11,694 bases of DNA from SXOA01 sp051004015 (GTDB lineage Bacteria > Planctomycetota > Planctomycetia > Pirellulales > Pirellulaceae): assembly GCA_051004015.1 (NCBI GenBank), contig JBPCKT010000056.1, positions 1-11,694 on the forward strand. Direction: 5' to 3'. Shown here piece by piece: positions 1 to 5,741 of the stretch. The notes under the pieces were generated by a model. It was given only the letters and a program-made list of their open reading frames with translations, made no database searches and was not told where the DNA came from. Position 1 is the first letter of the stretch. Each line of letters opens with the position of its first letter. Made by a program: the position numbers and the translations under genes.

Positions 1-50
1 GGACTGATAGGTTCCACGGGGTTTGGTTTTACTCCTTGGTAGCCCACACA

Positions 51-80
51 CTCCGTGTGCGGGCATGTCCGCCCACGGAG
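51..80. repeat. Imperfect 12-bp inverted repeat (leader hairpin)
   Basis: Arms CTCCGTGTGCGG (51-62) and CCGCCCACGGAG (69-80) pair over 12 bp with one mismatch and enclose the loop GCATGT. No T-run follows, so it does not look like a simple intrinsic terminator. It lies 13 nt upstream of the AAAGGAG ribosome binding site of the DUF1501 gene, so it would be in that gene's 5' leader, or it marks the end of an upstream gene lying outside the window. It could also be one copy of an interspersed palindromic repeat; copy number cannot be judged from this window. The frame starting at base 1 stays open to a TAG at 40-42 and might be the last codons of a preceding gene, but it is too short to call. 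Confidence 0.55.
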
Positions 81-105
81 GGAGCGGACTACAAAGGAGC
101 CCACC

Positions 106-1395
106 ATGCGTTGCGAATACTCCTGCAAATCAAGCGAGCACATGATGGCCCGGCGGACGTTTCTCGGCGGCCTGACGGCCGGCATGGGAGCGGTTGTCGG
201 CGGACTGGGCACATTGGCCCGGCCGAGCGCGGCGGCGGAGCTCGCCAAGACGCAGAAGCGGGTGGTCGTTTTCAACATGGCGGGCGGACTTTCGCAGCTC
301 GAGAGCTGGGATCCCAAGCCGGGGACGAACACCGGCGGCCCCTTCCTGACGATTCCCACAAGTGTCCCCGGCGTTCACATCAGCGAGCTGCTGCCGTTTA
401 CCGCCAAGCAGATGCACAATCTGGCCATCGTCCGCAGCATCAATACGAAGGAAGGGGACCATGGCCGCGGGCATCATGCCATGTTCACCGGCCGCAAGCA
501 GACCCCCGGCGCGTCCTACCCGGTGATCGGCGCGGTCATGGCGAAAAACCTGGAATCCCCCGCCAATTCACTGCCGGGCCACATCGTCGTCTCCCCCGGC
601 GGCGGAGGCGGACGCGGCAACGACGCCGCCTACCTCGGCCCGCGCTATTCCAGCATCACGCTCGACAGCGGCAAACCGCCGCAGAATTCCGCCCGCCCCG
701 CCGACATCCCCGAGGCTGCCGACAACGCCCGCCAGGCGTTCCGCCGCAGCACCAACGACCACTTCGCTCAGCGCCGCCGCACCGTCCAGACCGACGCCTA
801 CGTGCAAAGCCATGAGCAGGCCCTGGAGCTGATGCGCCGCGGCGAAGTCTTCGACACCACCAAGGAGCCGGAGAAGGACCACGAGCGGTACGGCAAGCAT
901 GATTTTGGCCGCCATTGTCTGCTGGCCAGGCGGCTGCTCGAAAGCGGCGTCACGTTCGTGCAGGTGACGCACAGCAACTACGACACCCACAACGAGAATT
1001 TCGACTTCCACCTGGAGCAGCTCGGCGAGTGGGACCGTCCGTTCGCCACGCTGGTCGAGGACATTGCCGCCCGCGGCATGCTCGACAGCACGCTCATCGT
1101 CGTCCTTTCGGAATTCGGCCGCACGCCGAACATCAACCACCTCTACGGCCGCGACCACTGGGGTACGGCCTGGAGCGTCTGCCTGGGCGGAGCGAAGATT
1201 GCCCGTGGCGCGGTCATTGGCAAGACGAACGACAACGGCACCGCCGTGGCCGACCGCGAGGTGGACCATGGGCACATGTTCCACACTTACCTGCAGGCTC
1301 TGGGCATGGATTCCACGCAGCCCTTCGACATCGCCGGCAGGCAGGTTCCCATGGCGGATCCGGCCTATCAGCCGATCAAAGAGCTGATCACGTAA
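106..1395 (+). CDS. DUF1501 domain-containing protein, Tat-exported
   Basis: Predicted 429-residue exported protein of the DUF1501 family, a large planctomycete family placed in the alkaline phosphatase/sulfatase-like fold; the substrate is unknown. A twin-arginine signal is visible at residues 15-21 (ARRTFLG), followed by a Gly/Ala-rich hydrophobic stretch ending near SAAAE (41-45). Family hallmarks are present in order: an N-terminal core with LESWDPKPG (65-73), a conserved GHHAMFTGR (122-130), DTHNENF (293-299), SEFGRTP (335-341) and GRDHW (348-352). The end 'DHGHMFHTYLQALG' (387-400) is also typical. The ATG at 106 is preferred over the in-frame GTG at 55 because AAAGGAG (94-100 region) lies 6 nt upstream. 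DUF1501 genes often follow a DUF1549/DUF1553 cytochrome-type gene, which would lie before this window. The family call is firm; enzymatic activity is not established. Confidence 0.95.
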   Translation: MRCEYSCKSSEHMMARRTFLGGLTAGMGAVVGGLGTLARPSAAAELAKTQKRVVVFNMAGGLSQLESWDPKPGTNTGGPFLTIPTSVPGVHISELLPFTAKQMHNLAIVRSINTKEGDHGRGHHAMFTGRKQTPGASYPVIGAVMAKNLESPANSLPGHIVVSPGGGGGRGNDAAYLGPRYSSITLDSGKPPQNSARPADIPEAADNARQAFRRSTNDHFAQRRRTVQTDAYVQSHEQALELMRRGEVFDTTKEPEKDHERYGKHDFGRHCLLARRLLESGVTFVQVTHSNYDTHNENFDFHLEQLGEWDRPFATLVEDIAARGMLDSTLIVVLSEFGRTPNINHLYGRDHWGTAWSVCLGGAKIARGAVIGKTNDNGTAVADREVDHGHMFHTYLQALGMDSTQPFDIAGRQVPMADPAYQPIKELIT

Positions 1396-1404
1396 GGCGG
1401 CGAG

Positions 1405-1872
1405 TTACCGAGCGAGTCCATTGCGAACTTCCCTGACGGCGACCTGAGGATGTAGCTTTTTCCACGCGTCCAAATCGCGACTGGGGATGGACGTTTCGTA
1501 GAGTTCCAGTTCCTTTAGATCATGGAACTTGGACATCTGCGGCAACAAATTTCCCTTGTATTCCGCGCCGTAAAGATGGACTTTCGTGACGCGCTGAAAC
1601 ATCGGGACGGGCAAGCGCTCCACCAGCCCCGGAAACCAAGCTAACTTGTTGGGTCGGACCGTCACGCGGGCCGCGGCAAAACTCCGTCAAGAGAAGATAG
1701 GAAGCGCCGCGGGGCCGCTTTCATATTCCACAGCAGCCGGCCCAATGGCTACCAGCGCCCCTTGTTCCGCCTTCCATTCCCGCAGCTTGGCCCCCACCCA
1801 GGCGAAGGCGAGCGAGCAGACCACCATGAACGCCAGCAAGGTCCGCAGACTGAATTGAAAAAAGCGACGCAA
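1405..1872 (-). pseudogene. Broken SLRTLL-type membrane-anchored leucine-rich protein
   Basis: Two ORFs in the same frame are separated by one TGA (1687-1689). The N-terminal part (1872-1690, 61 codons) has a basic start and a membrane segment (FQFSLRTLLAFMVVCSLAFAW), the hallmark of a very common small planctomycete family. The C-terminal part (to 1405) continues it with a leucine-rich-repeat-like pattern: VTKVHLYG, LKELELYETSIPSRDLDAWKKLHP. In this family the two parts normally form one protein of about 150 residues, so a single nonsense change, for example CGA to TGA, is the simplest reading. The start is TTG at 1872, supported by a near-perfect Shine-Dalgarno sequence. The C-terminal part has only a GTG (1665) with no ribosome binding site, so independent translation is unlikely. 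A sequencing error is the main alternative. The gene is convergent with the DUF1501 gene, with a 9-bp gap. Confidence 0.7.
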
Positions 1873-1875
1873 GAT

Positions 1876-1883
1876 TCACCTCC
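1876..1883 (-). promoter_or_regulatory. Strong Shine-Dalgarno sequence fixing a TTG start
   Basis: On the minus strand the bases read GGAGGTGA, an 8-base match to the 16S rRNA anti-Shine-Dalgarno. GGAGG lies 6 nt upstream of the TTG at 1872. No ATG or GTG in this frame fits as well, so this site decides the start of the broken LRR-type gene. It also shows that the first 61 codons are probably still translated. Confidence 0.75.
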
Positions 1884-1975
1884 CTGGATTTGAGCCGCGC
1901 TCTATACGCTTTGCCTCGCAGCGTGGTTCACACGTCGAGGCCAGTGTCCCATTCATGCCAGCAGGAGTATTCAAC

Positions 1976-2116
1976 ATGATGACACTTTTTCGCGGCGATT
2001 CCAACGGGAAAACCGCTCGTCGGCGCCGCAACCTATTGCTCAGTCATTGTTTGCGCAAGTTCGGAAATGCATTCGGCATTGGCGCTGCGTTAGTCTCCTC
2101 CCATGCCGGTCCATGA
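1976..2116 (+). CDS. Possible small ORF, 46 residues, no recognised family
   Basis: This ORF begins ATG-ATG at 1976/1979 with AGGAG (1963-1967) 8 nt upstream, and ends at TGA 2114-2116. The product would start MMTLFRGDSNGKTARRRR and is basic, with no signal peptide or membrane segment. It lies in the 288-bp divergent region between the broken LRR-type gene and the secreted His/Gly/Tyr-rich gene. The ribosome binding site is the only positive evidence; codon content does not clearly favour coding. It may be a leader peptide for the next gene or chance. The rest of 1873-2160 shows no other gene. Confidence 0.22.
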   Translation: MMTLFRGDSNGKTARRRRNLLLSHCLRKFGNAFGIGAALVSSHAGP

Positions 2117-2124
2117 GAGACCGG
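2106..2124. other. Perfect 6-bp hairpin in the leader of the secreted protein gene
   Basis: Arms CCGGTC (2106-2111) and GACCGG (2119-2124) are perfectly complementary around the 7-nt loop CATGAGA. The hairpin ends 36 nt before the ATG at 2161 and 23 nt before its AAAGGAG. It is not followed by a T-run. If the transcript starts upstream, this would be a 5' UTR structure that could affect stability or translation; that role is inferred only. Confidence 0.4.
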
Positions 2125-2160
2125 AAAACTCTCACCCCCGGTTTGGCAAAGGAGATTGTC

Positions 2161-2505
2161 ATGAAACGGTTCTTACTGGCACTGGCGGCGGTTGTGGCTT
2201 TGACGGTTGGCTCTTCGTTCACGAGCTCTGCGATGGCGGACGGCGGTGGCCATCGCGGACATCACGGACATGGGCACCACGGACATCACGGCGGCTATCA
2301 TCACCGCGACCACTGTGGCCCGAGCTATGGCTATGGAGGCGGCTATGGCTCCTACCGTCCGAGCTATGGCTATGGCGGCGGCTACGGCGGCGGCTATAGC
2401 TCCTACCGTCCGAGCTATGGTTATGGCTACCCCGTTTATGGCTCTCGCAGCCACGGCGTCATCCAGATCTATGGACAGCGCGGCGGCTTTTCGTTTGGGT
2501 TCTAA
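2161..2505 (+). CDS. Small secreted His-, Gly- and Tyr-rich protein
   Basis: Predicted 114-residue exported protein of unknown function. Residues 1-26 form a classic Sec signal peptide (MKRFLLALAAVVALTVG...), with likely cleavage after SSAMA. The mature part starts with a histidine block: 11 His between residues 31 and 51, as in HRGHHGHGHHGHHGG, ending RDHC. Then come repeats of PSYGYGGGYG separated by SYR, and a hydrophobic end (GVIQIYGQRGGFSFGF). The His block suggests metal binding and the Gly/Tyr repeats suggest a low-complexity wall or surface protein; both are inferences. The ATG at 2161 is chosen over the longer frame from 2047 because AAAGGAG (2148-2154) sits 6 nt upstream and the signal peptide begins exactly there. 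Such proteins are common in planctomycetes but poorly conserved. The gene is convergent with the GlsB-type gene, which also has a His-rich stretch. Confidence 0.85.
   Translation: MKRFLLALAAVVALTVGSSFTSSAMADGGGHRGHHGHGHHGHHGGYHHRDHCGPSYGYGGGYGSYRPSYGYGGGYGGGYSSYRPSYGYGYPVYGSRSHGVIQIYGQRGGFSFGF
2320..2420 (+). repeat. In-gene direct repeats encoding PSYGYGGGYG units
   Basis: CCGAGCTATGG occurs three times, starting at 2320, 2359 and 2410. A 22-bp stretch is identical at 2348-2369 and 2399-2420, 51 bp apart. These encode the YRPSYGYG units of the secreted protein. The near-identity at DNA level points to recent duplication or slippage, so the repeat number may vary among strains. Confidence 0.75.
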
Positions 2506-2609
2506 GCCGCGAAGTTCGGCCTTCGAGTACGACCAAAAAGATCGCAGGGAGCGCCCGCGAGTACAGCGACATTCGCCCGGCGTTAGCGGCGCTTCCTGCT
2601 TCTCGGAAA

Positions 2610-3011
2610 CTAATCCTCGTTGATCACCACGGTCGGCGCCCGGCTGCTGGTTCTGTGCCCATGCCCATGCCCGCGGCGGCGGCGGATGGGGCCTTCCCCT
2701 TCTTGAAAGTAGTAGCCGCCGAGGAGCTTGTAGAAGAAGAGGATGATGAAGGCTCCGCCGGTGGCGACGCAGAATCCGGCGGGGCTGATCGGCGTGATCA
2801 ACGTCTTCCCCTGCGAGAAGAACGACAGCACCCCGCAGCCGATGACCGTGCCGCCGATCCCCATGGCCAGCGTGGCAATCGCTCCGCCCGGATCCTTGCC
2901 CGGCATGATGGCTTTCGCTAGCAGCCCGGCGAGCGTCCCAAAGCCGACCCATTCCAGAATGATCTTGGCACAGTCCGTGATCTGCTGCATCAGTTCGGGC
3001 GATTCTGGCAT
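2610..3011 (-). CDS. GlsB/YeaQ/YmgE family membrane protein with His-rich tail
   Basis: Predicted 133-residue inner-membrane protein of the GlsB/YeaQ/YmgE ('transglycosylase-associated') family, small stress-related proteins of unknown mechanism. Hallmarks are FGTLAGLLAKAIMPGKDPGG (about 24-43) and the glycine-patterned helix LAMGIGGTVIGCGVLSFF (about 48-65). Three membrane segments are visible, near 16-36, 44-65 and 75-96. The protein is longer than the usual 80-90 residues. The extra part is a third helix and a charged tail, RRRRGHGHGHR, whose basic and His-rich character is unusual. The ATG at 3011 has GGAG 6 nt upstream. An in-frame ATG at 3026 is also possible, but there AAGGAG directly abuts the start codon, which is too close for normal initiation; it would add MTERP. 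The gene is convergent with the secreted His-rich gene. Confidence 0.88.
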   Translation of the reverse strand: MPESPELMQQITDCAKIILEWVGFGTLAGLLAKAIMPGKDPGGAIATLAMGIGGTVIGCGVLSFFSQGKTLITPISPAGFCVATGGAFIILFFYKLLGGYYFQEGEGPIRRRRGHGHGHRTSSRAPTVVINED

Positions 3012-3022
3012 AGGACGCTCCG

Positions 3023-3304
3023 TCATCTCCTTCCGCGAATCCGTGGCGCAAAGCTGCGCTGCTTCTTTATCAGCGCGGCTGCGCAGGAGTAATCCGCGCC
3101 CTCGTATATCGGCAGTTGGTCCGGCTCGACTTTGCCTGTTTTTGACGATTGGGCGAAATGGCGCGGCTGCGTCTCAAAATCCATCCAGTCGCTCGAAACG
3201 CTAAGATCGGTATCCACGCGCCAGATTTCGGGGCCCGCTGCTCTAAGGAGCAATCTAAGCTTGCGAAACCACGGCGAGTCGGGCGCCGGTCGGTCCTTCG
3301 TCAT
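3023..3304 (-). CDS. Possible hypothetical protein, 93 residues
   Basis: This ORF fills the 308 bp between the GlsB-type gene and the divergent spermidine-synthase-like gene. I do not recognise the product. Its composition is balanced and acidic/polar residues are well represented (WRVDTDLSVSSDWMDFETQ, EPDQLPIYEGADYS), unlike the Arg-rich shadow frames here. Its TGA (3023-3025) overlaps the upstream ATG (3024-3026) of the GlsB-type gene as ATGA, as in coupled gene pairs. Against it: there is no clear Shine-Dalgarno sequence before the ATG at 3304, no domain or membrane segment, and an Arg-rich tail. If it is not a gene, the region is an ordinary divergent promoter region in which I see nothing else. 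Confidence 0.35.
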   Translation of the reverse strand: MTKDRPAPDSPWFRKLRLLLRAAGPEIWRVDTDLSVSSDWMDFETQPRHFAQSSKTGKVEPDQLPIYEGADYSCAAALIKKQRSFAPRIRGRR

Positions 3305-3334
3305 TCCAATCGCATTGCGAAACCGGAGTCGCAG

Positions 3335-5596
3335 ATGACCTCAAAGAGCCTTCAGTCGCCAACGCGGGCAGAAGCTGCCCCCATTGCTCGCCACCTACTG
3401 TGGAAGATTTTTCTGGTGAGCGTCGTGGGGTTGCTTCTGGAGATGATGCTGATTCGCTGGATCGGGACGGAGATCCGCATCTTCGCGTATCTCCAGAACA
3501 CGGTGCTCATTGTCTGCTTCTTGGGGCTCGGCGTAGGCTGCTTCACCTGCCGCCAGCCGGTCAACTTCACGCGCGGGTTGGCAGCGCTGGCGATTTTGTG
3601 CGGCCTGATCTCCGTGCCATTCCTGAAGCCGATTGGGGAATGGATGACGGACGCCCTGGGCACTCAAGGAGGCATTGTCATTTGGGAAGAAGCAATTGCG
3701 AATTCGACATGGGCTGGCTGGATGAATTTCACTTTGGCCCTCGCCGTGACGTTTGGCATCATGATGCTGCTGTGGGAGTTGTTTCTGCCCATGGGACGCC
3801 TGCTGGGACAGGCCATGGCGGATCATCCTTCCACCATCTGTGCCTATTCGGTCAACGTCGTGGGCAGTTTGCTGGGAATCTGGCTCTTCGTGCTGCTGAG
3901 CGGTTTGGCCACGGGGCCCCTGGTTTGGATTGGCGTCGCCGCGGTCCTGCTGGCGCTGTTGGCCTGGGGCCTGCCGCAGCCGTTGTGGAACGTGGGATTT
4001 CTGGCGGCGGCCTTGCTGCTGGCTGGATTTTCGGGAAGCGAGCCTCGGGCGATTGAAATCGCGTGGTCCCCTTATCAAAAGCTGACTTTTGTTCCTGCGA
4101 CGAACAAGTACTGGGAGGGAACCAACTTCATCCTGGTCAACAACGTCGGGTACCAGGCCCTGATTGATAATAGCGATGCCGCGGTTCGCGCCAATCCGAA
4201 AGTCGGCCCGGAGTTTCACGGGCTGACGCAGTATGACGTGCCGACCGCGTTCCACCACCGTCCCGAGCGCGTGCTGGTGGTCGGTGCGGGGGCCGGCAAT
4301 GACGTGGCCGGAGCGCTGCGGGGGGGCGCGAAGCATGTGACCGCCGTCGAGATCGACCCGGCGATCATCGATTTCGGCCGCCGCTTCCATCCGGAACGTC
4401 CCTACGATTCCCCTCGCGTTCAGGTCGTCATTGACGACGCCCGGTCCTACTTTGCCACTAGCCAGGACAAATTCGATCTCATCATCTTCGGGCTCCTGGA
4501 TTCCCACACCACGACTTCGATGACCAACGCCCGGCTGGATCACTACGTTTACACGCGAGAAAGCCTGCAGCGCGCCAGCAGTCTGTTGGCAAAAGACGGG
4601 GTGATGGTTCTGAGCTTTGACGCCACGCGCAACTTCATCGCCGACCGCATGTCCCGCTGCCTCCAGGAAGTGTTTGGCGAAGCACCGTTAGCATTCCGCA
4701 TTCCGCCGAACATGACCGGCTGGGGCGGGACCCTGTTTGTCGCCGGCGATCAGTCCGTCATCAGCGGCCAACTGGCGCAGAACGAACGGTTACGGGAGCG
4801 GGTCGCCCAGTGGCAGGCGGAAAGCCCCTTGCCGCTGTCCCACTCCACTCGCGTCGCCACGGACGACTGGCCGTACATTTACCTGGAGCAGCCCGGCGTC
4901 CCGACCCTGTATTACTTGCTGGCCGTGCTGCTGGCCGGCCTGGCTTGTTACGGCTGCCGCCACGCCGAGACCAGGAAAATGCTCGCCGGCTGGAACCGGT
5001 CGCATTGCCATTTCTTCCTGATGGGCGCCGCTTTCCTGCTGCTGGAGGTACAGAGCATCAGCAAGGCCTCGGTGGTCCTGGGCAACACCTGGCTGGTAAG
5101 CGCGGTGATCGTATCGGGCATCATGGTGATGATCCTGCTCTCCAATCTGGTTGCGGCCCGAATTCCGCGACTGCCTCCCGCGATTCCGGCCATCGGGCTG
5201 CTCGGATCGTGCCTGGCGCTGTACCTTTTCGACGTGTCGCAAATTGCCTTCCTTCCCTTTGTCACCAAGTCCATTCTCGTGGGGGCGATGACGACCTTGC
5301 CGATGTTGTTTAGCGGCCTGATCTTCATCGACTCGTTCGCCAAGGTGGAACGGAAGGACGCCGCCCTCGGCGCGAACCTCCTGGGCGCATTGGTCGGCGG
5401 CATTCTGCAATCCGCCACTTTCGTCACGGGAATCAACGCATTGCTGTTGATCGTCGCGGCGCTCTATTGCCTGGCGCTGCTCACCAAGCCAGCCCAATTT
5501 GCCGCGGACGATTCACCCAGGGCATCAACCATGCTCTCAAGAATCTTGGGGGCCTTTCGCTTCACTCCAGCCTTCTCCCCAAGTGAGAAAAAGTAG
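3335..5596 (+). CDS. Spermidine-synthase-like domain fused to membrane domains
   Basis: Predicted 753-residue polytopic membrane protein. N-terminal membrane helices span about 22-232, a Rossmann-type methyltransferase domain about 240-515, and C-terminal helices about 522-716. The domain shows a SAM-type glycine loop, VLVVGAGAGNDVAGALRGGA (313-332), the acidic VEIDP (338-342), DDARSYF (367-373) and FDLIIFGLLDS (380-390). The block resembles the spermidine synthase family, but the catalytic Asp of the usual 'D-x-x-D-P' motif is Gly386, leaving only Asp389. Polyamine synthesis is therefore doubtful. TDDWPYIYL (509-517) and FLLLEVQSISK (567-577) recur in this membrane-fused group, generally annotated as spermidine synthase-like or SAM-dependent methyltransferase; the substrate is unknown. 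The ATG at 3335 has GGAG 6 nt upstream and precedes the first hydrophobic helix. An upstream in-frame start at 3149 would add 62 basic residues without a ribosome binding site. Confidence 0.85.
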   Translation: MTSKSLQSPTRAEAAPIARHLLWKIFLVSVVGLLLEMMLIRWIGTEIRIFAYLQNTVLIVCFLGLGVGCFTCRQPVNFTRGLAALAILCGLISVPFLKPIGEWMTDALGTQGGIVIWEEAIANSTWAGWMNFTLALAVTFGIMMLLWELFLPMGRLLGQAMADHPSTICAYSVNVVGSLLGIWLFVLLSGLATGPLVWIGVAAVLLALLAWGLPQPLWNVGFLAAALLLAGFSGSEPRAIEIAWSPYQKLTFVPATNKYWEGTNFILVNNVGYQALIDNSDAAVRANPKVGPEFHGLTQYDVPTAFHHRPERVLVVGAGAGNDVAGALRGGAKHVTAVEIDPAIIDFGRRFHPERPYDSPRVQVVIDDARSYFATSQDKFDLIIFGLLDSHTTTSMTNARLDHYVYTRESLQRASSLLAKDGVMVLSFDATRNFIADRMSRCLQEVFGEAPLAFRIPPNMTGWGGTLFVAGDQSVISGQLAQNERLRERVAQWQAESPLPLSHSTRVATDDWPYIYLEQPGVPTLYYLLAVLLAGLACYGCRHAETRKMLAGWNRSHCHFFLMGAAFLLLEVQSISKASVVLGNTWLVSAVIVSGIMVMILLSNLVAARIPRLPPAIPAIGLLGSCLALYLFDVSQIAFLPFVTKSILVGAMTTLPMLFSGLIFIDSFAKVERKDAALGANLLGALVGGILQSATFVTGINALLLIVAALYCLALLTKPAQFAADDSPRASTMLSRILGAFRFTPAFSPSEKK

Positions 5597-5689
5597 CGGT
5601 CGGGGTTCTTGCCCTATCGGAAAACTACGAATGGAGATCGATCCCAGAGAAGGCGAGGCTCTTGCCGATCCGATATAGTAGCTCCTGCC

Positions 5690-5724
5690 GAGGCGAGACA
5701 GAGGCCCCACGGGAGAGTCGCCTC
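5690..5724. repeat. 7-bp inverted repeat between convergent genes
   Basis: GAGGCGA (5690-5696) and TCGCCTC (5718-5724) are perfect inverted copies around a 21-nt spacer with its own GC-rich pairing potential (GGCCCC, CGGGAG). The element sits in the 145-bp gap between two convergent genes, where a bidirectional terminator would be expected, but no T-run flanks either side. It may instead be an interspersed palindromic element. Nothing else is recognisable in this gap. Confidence 0.35.
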
Positions 5725-5741
5725 CGCCTTTCCGACAGAGC

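Noticed and set aside
568..1284. Long 238-codon ORF on the minus strand
   Set aside because: It lies wholly within the DUF1501 gene, which has clear family motifs. The antisense frame is a GC-rich shadow without domains.
1684..1689. TGA in the broken LRR-type gene as a selenocysteine codon
   Set aside because: The family has no catalytic Cys/Sec at this position and no convincing SECIS-like stem-loop follows the codon.
2257..2420. CRISPR-like array from the short direct repeats
   Set aside because: The repeats are in frame in a low-complexity coding region, unevenly spaced (39 and 51 bp) and have no unique spacers.
2173..3051. 292-codon minus-strand ORF rich in Ala/Ile repeats
   Set aside because: It overlaps the secreted His/Gly/Tyr-rich gene antisense and the GlsB-type gene out of frame; the repeats simply mirror the Gly/Tyr codon repeats.
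3395..4543. 382-codon minus-strand ORF
   Set aside because: It is a shadow of the spermidine-synthase-like gene, Gln/Arg/His-rich, with no recognisable family.
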